Source: GWE2-42-39 sp034003625
Lineage (GTDB): Bacteria; Bacteroidota; Bacteroidia; Bacteroidales; Prolixibacteraceae
Direction: 5' to 3'
DNA length: 64,000 nt
NCBI GenBank assembly: GCA_034003625.1
Contig: JAVEYG010000010.1
Span: forward strand, 1-64,000
Below, piece after piece: positions 24,151 to 31,866 of the stretch; the stretch's first letter is position 1, and each line of letters begins with the position of its first letter. The notes beneath the pieces were generated by a model. The model saw nothing but the letters and a program-made list of their open reading frames with translations, made no database searches and was not told the origin of the DNA. Made by a program: the position numbers and the translations under genes.

Positions 24151-24182
24151 AAATAGTTTTGGGTATATACTCAAAACTATTT
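24151..24182. promoter_or_regulatory. 32-bp near-perfect palindrome, probable operator
   Basis: Arms AAATAGTTTT and AAAACTATTT are a perfect 10-bp inverted repeat, and the 12-base centre GGGTATATACTC is itself palindromic except for two positions. It sits over the promoter of the peroxiredoxin gene in the peroxiredoxin/arsR divergent gap. The protein that binds it is unknown; a PerR/Fur-, OxyR- or DUF134-type regulator would fit by position. Confidence 0.6.
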
Positions 24183-24282
24183 TTTTATTCTGAAATCTTC
24201 CGAATAATTGCCATCAAGCATAAGATTGAGGATACAACCATTGTTCTCTTTGGAAATTTTATTGGTAATTCATAAAAAATCG

Positions 24283-24323
24283 ACGTATTTATACGTTGTA
24301 TTTTTCTTTGACGTATATTTACG
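24283..24323. promoter_or_regulatory. Two ArsR-box-like palindromes
   Basis: ACGTAT-TT-ATACGT (24283-24296) and CGTA-TATT-TACG (24312-24323) are inverted repeats 15 bases apart. The second overlaps TATATTTA (24314-24321), a near match to the TAnnTTTG -7 box, and lies about 20 bases before the arsR ATG. ArsR autoregulation from such sites would be expected. Confidence 0.55.
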
Positions 24324-24342
24324 CCGAAATAAACTAAAGCAC

Positions 24343-24678
24343 ATGGTTACATCAAAAACAGAATTGTTTAACGAAACGTTTCAGCAGCAGGCTAACCTGT
24401 TCAAAGCATTGGCACATCCGGCAAGGCTACAAATCCTGTACTTTCTGGCCGAAACTAAAACCTGCATTTCCGGCGATATATCGGAAGAACTTCCGCTTGG
24501 CCGTACCACTGTAAATCAGCACCTGAACGAATTAAAAGCATCCGGCCTTATCCAGGGGCATGTGGAAGGGGTGAAAACAAATTACTGCCTCAATTACGGA
24601 AGGATTGAAGAAATGAAGAAAGTAGTGGGAGACTTTCTGGACGGGTTCCATGTTCCTGAAAATTTCTCCTGTAAGTAA
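24343..24678 (+). CDS. arsR: ArsR-family transcriptional repressor (1)
   Basis: A 111-residue winged-helix ArsR/SmtB repressor. The HTH is about residues 24-85 (ALAHPARLQILYFL and TTVNQHLNELKASGLI). The usual CVC pair in helix alpha3 is reduced to one Cys in TCISG; further cysteines lie in NYCLN and at the C-terminus (FSCK), so As(III) may be sensed by these. I chose the ATG at 24343, because the longer frame runs through the operator region. It heads the ars cassette. Confidence 0.85.
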   Translation: MVTSKTELFNETFQQQANLFKALAHPARLQILYFLAETKTCISGDISEELPLGRTTVNQHLNELKASGLIQGHVEGVKTNYCLNYGRIEEMKKVVGDFLDGFHVPENFSCK

Positions 24679-24725
24679 CGGCAGATGCATAAAGTGAAAA
24701 AACGTTGAATACTAAATCCGGGAAA

Positions 24726-25148
24726 ATGAAAATACTTATCCTGTGTACCGGCAATAGTTGCCGAAGCCAGATGGCCCACGGCTTTCTGCAATCGTTCGAC
24801 CCGAACATCACGGTTTGCTCGGCAGGAACAGAGGCTTCCGGGAAACTGAACCCGAAAGCGGTTGAAGTGATGAAAGAAACCGGCATCGACATCAGCCACC
24901 ACACTTCCGATCCGGTCGATCGATACCTCGATCAGGAATGGGATTATGTGATTACCGTTTGCAGCGGGGCCAACGAAAACTGTCCGGCCTTCCCCGGCAA
25001 AGTAAAACACCGCCTACATATTGGGTTCGATGATCCTTCTCATGCCGTTGGGACCGATGAATTTATATGGAGTGAATTCATCCGGGTACGCGATGAGATA
25101 AAAGAAACATTCTGGAAATTCTATTTAGAGAATTTGAAGATGGATTGA
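24726..25148 (+). CDS. arsC: Thioredoxin-coupled arsenate reductase
   Basis: Reduces arsenate to arsenite for export or methylation. The 140-residue low-molecular-weight-phosphatase fold has the P-loop CTGNSCRS with nucleophile C7 (and C12), and the redox pair C79-x6-C86 that passes electrons to thioredoxin. The Asp in the DDPSH segment fits the general acid. The start at 24726 is preceded by a GGAAA-rich leader; an upstream in-frame TTG at 24705 would add seven residues without motif. Confidence 0.9.
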   Translation: MKILILCTGNSCRSQMAHGFLQSFDPNITVCSAGTEASGKLNPKAVEVMKETGIDISHHTSDPVDRYLDQEWDYVITVCSGANENCPAFPGKVKHRLHIGFDDPSHAVGTDEFIWSEFIRVRDEIKETFWKFYLENLKMD

Positions 25149-25166
25149 TTTGAAAATAAAATGATT

Positions 25167-25281
25167 ATGAAGAACGAAAAAAGAAAACCTGATAGTGAAT
25201 TTCAATAGTGAATTTGCATTGGAAATCATTGGATATACCGGATTGCTTGAAGGGTACAAGAAATATGTGGTTGCCCGGTAA
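25167..25281 (+). pseudogene. Remnant of a four-helix-bundle (23S rRNA IVP-like) protein
   Basis: Translation from ATG 25167 gives MKNEKRKPDSEF and a stop; after a frame change it reads SEFALEIIGYTGLLEGYKKY then VVAR and a stop at 25279. The text matches the N-terminus of the four-helix-bundle family (pattern F-A-x-x-I-I ... K-K-Y-V-V-A-R-Q-L-L). A 13-base segment is repeated in tandem (25192-25204 and 25205-25218) and causes the frame change. The rest of the gene, to 25409, is unrecognisable AT-rich sequence. A decayed accessory gene between arsC and arsM. Confidence 0.55.
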
Positions 25282-25409
25282 CTCTTTCAATAAATCGTTG
25301 CACGGGAAAATCAGGTCGATCATCAAATTCATTTTTTAAATTATAAGCTCATCCAAATTTCACTAACCCATCATCAAATTGTTTAATTATCACATTAACT
25401 AATTTTCAA

Positions 25410-26228
25410 ATGCACACCATGAACACAGAAGATTTAAAACTGGTAGTACAGGCAAAATACGGGGCCATTGCCAATCAGAGCTTTTTGCTAAACCAAGCGT
25501 CGTGTTGCGGAGCTTCGGGTTGTTGCGGCGAATTAGAATTCAGCATGATCGGCGATGAATACCAAAATGTGGAAGGGCACAACCCGGAAGCTGATCTGGG
25601 CTTGGGCTGTGGAATACCCACCCTGTTTGCGGGCATAAAACCCGGTGACCATGTGCTTGATTTAGGCAGTGGCGCTGGGAACGACTGTTTTGTTGCCCGG
25701 GCTATTGTTGGCGAAACAGGAAAAGTTACCGGATTGGACTTTACCGAAGCCATGATTGAAAAAGCGCGGATCAACAATGAAAAATTAGGATACCGCAATG
25801 TGGAATTTGTTCAGGGCGACATCGAAGAAATGCCATTGGCCGATAACTGTTTCGATGTGGTGGTTTCCAACTGTGTACTCAACCTGGTCCCCGACAAGAA
25901 CAAGGCTTTTACCCAAATCATGCGGATACTGAAGCCCGGCGGCCACTTTTGTGTGTCGGATGTGGTGATAAAAGGCGAACTGCCAGGCAGCCTCCGGGAA
26001 GATACGGAAATGTACGTGGGCTGCGTTGCCGGTGCTATGGCAATGGACGAATATATCCGGATTATTGAAACACAGGGTTTCAAAAATACGATTGTCCACA
26101 AACAAAAACGGATTGAAATTCCTGAAAATATTCTTTCAAGATATTTCTCACCGGAAGAAAAAGAACATTTTCAGGATGAGGAAAGGGGCATTTACAGCAT
26201 CACTGTTTCAGGGTTTAAACAAATATGA
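25410..26228 (+). CDS. arsM: Arsenite methyltransferase
   Basis: Methylates As(III) with SAM to methyl- and dimethylarsenicals. Within 272 residues: SAM motif I VLDLGSGAGNDC (about residues 84-95), a cysteine-rich segment SCCGASGCC near the N-terminus (about 31-39), and the later As(III)-binding cysteines in SNCVLNL and YVGCVAG. A second start at 25419 (MNTEDLKL) is also possible. The intergenic remnant separates it from arsC; it may still share the transcript. Confidence 0.9.
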   Translation: MHTMNTEDLKLVVQAKYGAIANQSFLLNQASCCGASGCCGELEFSMIGDEYQNVEGHNPEADLGLGCGIPTLFAGIKPGDHVLDLGSGAGNDCFVARAIVGETGKVTGLDFTEAMIEKARINNEKLGYRNVEFVQGDIEEMPLADNCFDVVVSNCVLNLVPDKNKAFTQIMRILKPGGHFCVSDVVIKGELPGSLREDTEMYVGCVAGAMAMDEYIRIIETQGFKNTIVHKQKRIEIPENILSRYFSPEEKEHFQDEERGIYSITVSGFKQI

Positions 26229-26250
26229 TTCGGCAATGAACCTGTTTAAT

Positions 26251-26302
26251 TGAATTTTCCAATTTTCACATCTTCTAATTTTCACATTTTCACATCTTCC
26301 AA
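26251..26302. repeat. AT-rich tandem-like repeat
   Basis: Imperfect repeats of a motif like AATTTTCACATCTTC/AATTTTCACATTTTC fill the 83-bp gap between arsM and acr3. A similar AATTTTCA-containing stretch lies before arsM (25370-25409). Such tracts are common between genes in Bacteroidota; role unknown. Confidence 0.5.
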
Positions 26303-26311
26303 TCGACCGTT

Positions 26312-27358
26312 ATGCGTAAAAAACAAGAAATGTCGTTTTTCGACCGCTACCTGAGCGTGTGGGTGGGCATCTGCATCATCGTTGGTATTGCCATTGGCAA
26401 ATTGTTGCCGGTTGTGCCTGAAACATTAGGCAGGTACGAATATGCCAATGTATCCATTCCAATTGCTGTCCTGATCTGGATCATGATTTTTCCGATGATG
26501 CTGAAGATCGATTTCGCGAGCATTGTAGATGCGGTAAAAATGCCCAAAGGCATTACCGTTACTCTCATTGTCAACTGGTTCATTAAACCGTTTACCATGT
26601 TTGGTATTGCCTGGCTGTTTTTCTACGTGGTTTTTAACGCGTTTATCCCCGATGATCTCGCTAAAGAATACCTTGCAGGGGCTGTCCTTCTGGGTGCTGC
26701 GCCCTGTACAGCCATGGTATTTGTCTGGAGCCATCTCACCAAAGGGAATCCGGCTTATACTTTGGTACAGGTCGCCATCAACGACCTGATCATTTTAGTT
26801 GCATTTATACCCATCGTAACCCTACTTCTGGGGATTGGCGGTATTGTCATTCCATGGAATACGCTCCTCTTTTCGGTGGCGCTTTTTGTCGTTATCCCTC
26901 TGGTGCCGGCAATATGGACCCGGAGGATGATGGTTAAACGAAAAGGCCCGGAATATTTTGAAAAGGTGTTTCTGAAAAAATTCGCCGGTACCACCATTAC
27001 CGGGCTGTTACTGACATTGGTCATTATCTTTTCGTTTCAGGGGGATCAAATTCTGAAAAGCCCGTTCAACATTTTATTGATCGCTGTTCCCCTGATCATT
27101 CAAACTTTTCTGATATTCTTCATCGCCTACGGATGGGCTTACCAATGGAAATTGCCACACCCTGTTGCAGCGCCGGCAGCCATGATCGGCGCCAGCAATT
27201 TTTTCGAACTTTCGGTAGCTGTCGCGATTGTTTTGTTCGGCTTAGATTCCGGGGCCACACTTGCCACAGTGGTCGGCGTACTTGTTGAGGTTCCCGTTAT
27301 GCTTACTTTGGTGAAAATTGCAAACAGTACCAGGGAGGCGTTTGATAAAAGAAGGTAA
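26312..27358 (+). CDS. acr3: ACR3-family arsenite efflux transporter
   Basis: An inner-membrane As(III)/H+ antiporter of about 10 transmembrane helices (348 residues). The ACR3 cysteine, in GAAPCTAMVFVWS (helix 4, about residues 130-142), and the helix-9 segment with the conserved GASNFFELSVAVA (about 291-303) are intact. It follows arsM and precedes the second arsR, giving a reduce-methylate-export cassette. Confidence 0.9.
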   Translation: MRKKQEMSFFDRYLSVWVGICIIVGIAIGKLLPVVPETLGRYEYANVSIPIAVLIWIMIFPMMLKIDFASIVDAVKMPKGITVTLIVNWFIKPFTMFGIAWLFFYVVFNAFIPDDLAKEYLAGAVLLGAAPCTAMVFVWSHLTKGNPAYTLVQVAINDLIILVAFIPIVTLLLGIGGIVIPWNTLLFSVALFVVIPLVPAIWTRRMMVKRKGPEYFEKVFLKKFAGTTITGLLLTLVIIFSFQGDQILKSPFNILLIAVPLIIQTFLIFFIAYGWAYQWKLPHPVAAPAAMIGASNFFELSVAVAIVLFGLDSGATLATVVGVLVEVPVMLTLVKIANSTREAFDKRR

Positions 27359-27416
27359 TGTGCAATGGGGATCTTTTCCCGAAAGATTCCCTATTTTTAC
27401 CTGAAAATTGATTCAG

Positions 27417-27716
27417 ATGGGGAAATATACCGTTTTTACGGACGAACAGGTCCAGGCGGCCCGCTTTGCCAAGGCTATGGGGCACCCGGTACGTATTTAT
27501 ATTTTGCAACTGCTTTCGCAACAATCGTGTTGTTATAGCGGCGACCTGACTGATATTTTGCCGATCGCCAAATCCACCCTTTCACAGCACCTGAAGGAAC
27601 TGAAAGATGCCGGCCTGATCCAGGGCGAAATTCAGGCCCCGAAAGTGAAATACTGTCTGAACCGGAAAAACTGGAAACTGGCCCGAAAATTATTTACTGA
27701 AATTCTGGACAAATAA
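27417..27716 (+). CDS. arsR: ArsR-family transcriptional repressor (2)
   Basis: A 99-residue ArsR/SmtB repressor. KAMGHPVRIYILQLL and IAKSTLSQHLKELKDAGLI form the HTH, and SCCYSGDL supplies two cysteines in helix alpha3 as the likely As(III) site, plus Cys in KYCLN. The start is ATG 27417; a TTG three codons earlier is also open. A second, different ArsR at the end of the cassette may tune acr3 separately. Confidence 0.85.
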   Translation: MGKYTVFTDEQVQAARFAKAMGHPVRIYILQLLSQQSCCYSGDLTDILPIAKSTLSQHLKELKDAGLIQGEIQAPKVKYCLNRKNWKLARKLFTEILDK

Positions 27717-27720
27717 AGAT

Positions 27721-27862
27721 TTTCATTTTTATCCGACTAATCCGCTGTATCTGCACCAGGGACGCCACAACGGGAAATGCCTTTGGCAATTCACTACTGA
27801 AGATGCCAGAATAAAATTAAAGAGGCTTTATCCGTCATATGATTGTTGACATGATGTTAGTA
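27721..27862 (+). pseudogene. Possible tail of a lost gene
   Basis: One frame is open for about 45 codons and ends FTTEDARIKLKRLYPSYDC-stop. It has the look of the C-terminus of a larger protein, perhaps a transposase; I do not recognise the family. No upstream part or start codon fits. Low-confidence debris between arsR and the phosphoesterase. Confidence 0.25.
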
Positions 27863-27905
27863 TCCATTTTTACGTTGCTTAATTCTCATAAAAAAATAAT
27901 AAATT

Positions 27906-27929
27906 GCCCATTAAAAACGGGCTTTTTTT
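27906..27929 (+). terminator. Rho-independent terminator-like hairpin
   Basis: Arms GCCC and GGGC with a 9-base AT-rich loop, followed by seven T. It would end transcripts from the ars cassette. The U-tract touches the ATG of the next gene at 27930, so that gene must be transcribed by read-through or from a promoter overlapping the hairpin. Confidence 0.55.
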
Positions 27930-28838
27930 ATGTACGATATTATTGGCGACGTTCACGGAGAAACTGATAAACTGGTACTTTTGCTGAAAGGACTTGGTTA
28001 TGAGAAAAAAGAAGGAGTTTTTTTTCATCCGGAAAGAAAGGCTGTTTTTGTGGGCGACTTCATCAATCGGGGGCCGAAAATCGGAGAAACCATCGGAATT
28101 ATCAGGTCGATGACGGAGAATGGGAACGCACTTGCAATTCTGGGGAACCACGAGTTAAACGCCATATTTTATTATCTGAAAGATGAGGTGGGCCGGCATT
28201 ATGCCCGAAGGAAAAAATATCGTCTTTCGCTTGATCAGACCTTGAAAGAATTTGTTGACCGGAAAGAAGAATTAAAAGGGCACCTGAAATGGATGCGGTC
28301 GTTGCCCCTGTTTCTCGATCTGGGCGATATTCGGGTAGTACATGCCTGCTGGAAAGATGAGAATATTGAAATACTGAAAAATCATTTTTCGGAAGGTAGA
28401 CTAACCAAAAGCAAACTCCGGGAGATTTTTGAGGACAACAGTATGGTTGCAAAAAGCGTGTGGGAAACTTGTAAAGGAGTCGATTTTATACTACCCAAAG
28501 ATTTGTTGGTTTTCGATTCGTCTGGCCGGCCACACCGGACTTTTCGCAGTAAGTGGTGGATCAACCCGGAAGGATTGACATTCCGGAGGATTTCGCTCGA
28601 AAGCCGCTTTAAACTCCCCAGATACACCATTCCCAAAGAAATTGTGGCTCGTGTTGAACCTTATCCCGAAGATGCGCCTATTGTATTTTTTGGCCATTAT
28701 TGCCTGAACAGCAAAAGCGGGATACTGGCCAATAACCTTTGTTGTGTGGATTCGTGCGTCAGCCGGAGCCGTAAATTGATGGCTTACCGGTGGTCGGGAG
28801 AAAAGATATTAGATGAAAGATGCATCGTAAAAGTTTAA
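27930..28838 (+). CDS. Calcineurin-like metallophosphoesterase (PrpE-like)
   Basis: A 302-residue metallophosphoesterase with the canonical metal ligands GDVHG (residues 6-10), GDFINRGPK (about 42-50) and GNHELNA (about 73-79), and a late FGHYCLN His motif. It resembles PrpE/protein-phosphatase-like enzymes acting on nucleotides (such as Ap4A) or proteins. No signal peptide, so it is cytoplasmic. It does not belong to the ars cassette by function. Confidence 0.85.
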   Translation: MYDIIGDVHGETDKLVLLLKGLGYEKKEGVFFHPERKAVFVGDFINRGPKIGETIGIIRSMTENGNALAILGNHELNAIFYYLKDEVGRHYARRKKYRLSLDQTLKEFVDRKEELKGHLKWMRSLPLFLDLGDIRVVHACWKDENIEILKNHFSEGRLTKSKLREIFEDNSMVAKSVWETCKGVDFILPKDLLVFDSSGRPHRTFRSKWWINPEGLTFRRISLESRFKLPRYTIPKEIVARVEPYPEDAPIVFFGHYCLNSKSGILANNLCCVDSCVSRSRKLMAYRWSGEKILDERCIVKV

Positions 28839-28920
28839 AAATGTCCTGATAATGATTGGTATATTGTGTGATAAGGATATGGATGCCGGGCAAAATCGTT
28901 TAAAAATTTTTTGAATCGTA

Positions 28921-28950
28921 TTGCGGGGAAAAAAAGAAAGTATATATTTG
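28921..28950 (+). promoter_or_regulatory. Promoter of the tRNA-Asp pair
   Basis: The -7 box TATATTTG (28943-28950) matches TAnnTTTG exactly, with TTG at 28921-28923 as -33 element and a 19-base spacer. An 80-base leader follows before the first tRNA. Confidence 0.6.
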
Positions 28951-29031
28951 CAGAGCCTTTTGAAAAACGGATTTTGAGAGGTTTGTTCTTTAAAAATAAG
29001 TGTTTTTTGTGTCGCCAGAATGATTATCTAT

Positions 29032-29105
29032 GGTGCGGTAGTTCAGTCGGTTAGAATATCGGCCTGTCACGCCGGGGGTCGCGGGTTCGAGTCCCGTCCG
29101 CACCG
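29032..29105 (+). tRNA. tRNA-Asp (GTC)
   Basis: A 74-nt cloverleaf: acceptor GGTGCGG/CCGCACC, discriminator G, anticodon GTC in CCTGTCACGCC, and T-loop GGTTCGAGTCC. CCA is not encoded. Identical to the second copy. Confidence 0.95.
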
Positions 29106-29131
29106 CAAAAAAGATACAAAAAGCACAATCT

Positions 29132-29205
29132 GGTGCGGTAGTTCAGTCGGTTAGAATATCGGCCTGTCACGCCGGGGGTCGCGGGTTCGAGTCCCGTCCG
29201 CACCG
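29132..29205 (+). tRNA. tRNA-Asp (GTC), second copy
   Basis: Identical to the copy at 29032-29105 across all 74 nt, with a 26-base spacer between. A tandem duplication on one transcript. Confidence 0.95.
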
Positions 29206-29209
29206 CAGA

Positions 29210-29238
29210 AGCTTCTCAGTATTTGGGGGGCTTTTTTT
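29210..29238 (+). terminator. Terminator after the tRNA-Asp pair
   Basis: AGCTTCTC (29210-29217) pairs with GGGGGGCT (29225-29232) using several G-U pairs, followed by seven T. It ends 4 bases before the stop of the convergent YhhN gene. Confidence 0.6.
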
Positions 29239-29241
29239 GTT

Positions 29242-29907
29242 TTAATCGTTTAATTGCTTCCTTATCAGTGAGAATGTAACAGTAATGTGTGCCAGATAAT
29301 AGGTTGGCAGGATCAGGAAACTAAGCTCTTTATACCCGACAAACTCCCGAAAAGCAATAATGGTATCGGAAAAAAGGATCAAAAAGATGCCAAATATGTA
29401 GGCCCATTTTTCCAGCGTCCCGGTTTTTAAGCCAACTGCAGCCCCCAGTGAAAAACAGGAAATCAGTAAATACATCAGCACAGCAACCATTAATACTTTG
29501 TCGTTGATGCCGGGATATAATTTCAGGATGAAGAAAATAAGGAACCCCAGTAGTAAAATAATGGTAAACGGCCACCGGATGCGACCATTCATCAGGGCAT
29601 ACGACAGGTAACCGACATGGGCGATAAAGAAGAGGACAATACCCGCAATAAACCTTTCTGTTTCGCCGTTCCGGTGCGACAAAAACCAGTCGCCGCCAAT
29701 AGAGAAAAGAAAAGCAACCATGATCATCCAAATGTCTTTCGCTTGTTTTAATTTCCTGAAATAGAGAAGTAAAAGAATTAAAATTCCGCTTCCGGCGCTT
29801 CCCGATTTAAAGAAAAAGCCGAAGTGGTTTAGGGCCAAAATAGCTGAAACGGCAGGGATCAACAAAAGTGCATACAACCAGGTCTGTTTTGAAGTTACTG
29901 CATTCAT
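29242..29907 (-). CDS. YhhN-family lysoplasmalogenase-like membrane protein
   Basis: A 221-residue protein with about eight transmembrane helices of the YhhN (TMEM86) family; mammalian TMEM86 hydrolyses lysoplasmalogens. The conserved GGDWFLS (about residues 81-87) and a late F-S-D motif (ILFSDTIIAF) fit. I use the ATG at 29907; the longer frame upstream overlaps the preceding lyase gene. It is the last gene of the PUL run and may be unrelated to it. Confidence 0.7.
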   Translation of the reverse strand: MNAVTSKQTWLYALLLIPAVSAILALNHFGFFFKSGSAGSGILILLLLYFRKLKQAKDIWMIMVAFLFSIGGDWFLSHRNGETERFIAGIVLFFIAHVGYLSYALMNGRIRWPFTIILLLGFLIFFILKLYPGINDKVLMVAVLMYLLISCFSLGAAVGLKTGTLEKWAYIFGIFLILFSDTIIAFREFVGYKELSFLILPTYYLAHITVTFSLIRKQLND

Positions 29908-29924
29908 CTTTAAATGGGTTACGG

Positions 29925-31859
29925 TTAGATTTTTGATATTCTTGTTACAATTTTCCCTTTGGCTCCGGAACCCTTTACCTGAAAAACAATCCGTGCCAGG
30001 CCGTCCGGCCAATAGCGTTTCAGTTTATTGTCTGCGACAGGAATATGCTCAACCAAAGGTTCAAGTTGCACCGGATTGTATTCTAATTTGAAGGAGCCTC
30101 CCTCATTTTTCAGGATAAGCAGGCCTGGTTTTTCAGAAGCCACAGAGCAACAGGTCATCAGGTTCAACGAAGTACCCAGGCCGGTTTGTTCACGAAGCTG
30201 GTAATTGTCGATTATTTCAAACGATTTCCCTTTTTGCAGAGTGTACGTTCGTTCCCATTTATCCACTTTTGCTTCTTCGGGGTAAGCCGGGGCGATATTG
30301 GTAGTAAACACCGTTTTCGAGGCCGTGTTGGCAAATGAGGTATTTACGGCTTTAAATTCTTTTCCGGGAGACTGGTCGGCGCCGTTTATTTTCGGCAGAT
30401 TGTGATATTGCGACTGCATGGTCCAGATGTCGTACCGGTTGCGGCCAAAGGTTTTTGCTGTATAGGTTTCGCGCCCCACATCAATCAGCACGGGCTTTCC
30501 ATCGTAATAAAGCACGCACGAACCGGCATCATTATGGTTGTGGCTTTCGGCATTAAAACCACCTTTGGCAGCGAAGAAAAATCCGCGGGAAGAATCTTCC
30601 TTATCGCGGGCGCCGCCCACTTCCGTATCGGGTAACCAAAAACTGCCTACCAATGCTTCGGCTGCCTCTGCATTCAGTAGTTCTCCGCGCAACATCAGGT
30701 TCGTGATCTGTTCGTCGGGAGTCCCGCCAAAAGGCTGTTTCCCCCAGTCGGAGTTTTGAGCCAGAAAAGCGCCAAATTGTTGCATCACCGGATCAGCAAT
30801 CGCTTTACCATAACGATAAATCAAGAAGGGAGAACTGTTGGTTTGCGCATCGGCATCGGCAAAATTGATAAAATAGGGTTGATGGATATATACTTTGTAA
30901 ATGTATGTTCCCATGTTTTGTACCAACGGATGATCGAAGACATCAAGCCGACCGGCAGTCAACTTTTGCAGTATTTCAAGGCTTTTGAATAATTGAGCCC
31001 CGGCAGCTCCCCAGTAGGAAGGCCCTTCGTTGCACCCACCGTCGTCGGGATAGCTGTTTAGGAACACATCAAGCGAGCGGACAATTTTTTGTAGCCCGGC
31101 AATTTTTTTCTCCGGATTATCTTCTATCAACAAAATGCAATTCAGCATATTGTAATTGACCCACGGGTTCCAGTTATTGATGTGCGACTGGTCTTCAATG
31201 CCCATCCACCAAAAATCGGTGCGTTCGAGGTACGGCTGAATGGCCTTCTTTTGTATCTCGCTTTTCAGGCGGGGCGAAATCAACGGATGAATTTTATTAA
31301 ATTCTTCGTGAAAATAGTGCCAGGCCCACGACAGGATATTGGCCATGTCGCCCACGCCCAGATCGATGGTGCGATCGTTGGCATCGGGCAGCCCGCCGGG
31401 CGCTTTCTGAAGATACAGATGCGCCGACCATCCCCACCAGCTTTGTTCACAATAGAACCACACACCGTTGACGATCTGGTCGATAAAACGGCCTTTGCCT
31501 TCAATCAGCTCACCCATCATCAACGAAAGTAAAGCCGTCTTGGGAGCGCCAAAAACTTCCTGCCGACGGTCGCCCGACCGGATAAACTCCAAATAATCGG
31601 TCGCTTTCACGGATGGCCAATCGTATTCGAGATATTTTTCAGCATTGACGATGTACGGTTTTGCCAGTTCGTCAGGAACCGACGACCAGAAACTGCGGTC
31701 GGGATAGGCCGGAAAATCGTTCCAGCTATTGTCGGAAAGAATTGACCGGGAAAAATCGAAGGACTGGCTCTTCTTCTGCAAAATATCGCGTTGCGTATAG
31801 GCTTTTGCAGAAATTACCATCCCTGAAAAAAGAAAAATGAGAAGTAGATTCCTGATCAT
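29925..31859 (-). CDS. Heparinase II/III-fold polysaccharide lyase (1)
   Basis: A 644-residue exported protein (signal peptide about residues 1-20, LLLIFLFSGMVISAKA). The N-terminal alpha/alpha toroid holds NNWNPWVNYNML (about 227-238), and the heparinase II/III C-terminal beta-sheet domain begins near GFFFAAKGGFNAESHNHNDAG (about 422-442) with the catalytic-type His/Asn cluster. Such lyases break uronic-acid-linked polysaccharides (heparan sulfate, alginate-like or others); the precise substrate is unknown. It stops 17 bases before the YhhN start. Confidence 0.8.
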   Translation of the reverse strand: MIRNLLLIFLFSGMVISAKAYTQRDILQKKSQSFDFSRSILSDNSWNDFPAYPDRSFWSSVPDELAKPYIVNAEKYLEYDWPSVKATDYLEFIRSGDRRQEVFGAPKTALLSLMMGELIEGKGRFIDQIVNGVWFYCEQSWWGWSAHLYLQKAPGGLPDANDRTIDLGVGDMANILSWAWHYFHEEFNKIHPLISPRLKSEIQKKAIQPYLERTDFWWMGIEDQSHINNWNPWVNYNMLNCILLIEDNPEKKIAGLQKIVRSLDVFLNSYPDDGGCNEGPSYWGAAGAQLFKSLEILQKLTAGRLDVFDHPLVQNMGTYIYKVYIHQPYFINFADADAQTNSSPFLIYRYGKAIADPVMQQFGAFLAQNSDWGKQPFGGTPDEQITNLMLRGELLNAEAAEALVGSFWLPDTEVGGARDKEDSSRGFFFAAKGGFNAESHNHNDAGSCVLYYDGKPVLIDVGRETYTAKTFGRNRYDIWTMQSQYHNLPKINGADQSPGKEFKAVNTSFANTASKTVFTTNIAPAYPEEAKVDKWERTYTLQKGKSFEIIDNYQLREQTGLGTSLNLMTCCSVASEKPGLLILKNEGGSFKLEYNPVQLEPLVEHIPVADNKLKRYWPDGLARIVFQVKGSGAKGKIVTRISKI

Positions 31860-31866
31860 AATGGAC

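Noticed and set aside
29032..29205. CRISPR or direct repeat array
   Set aside because: The two 74-base repeats are complete tRNA-Asp genes.
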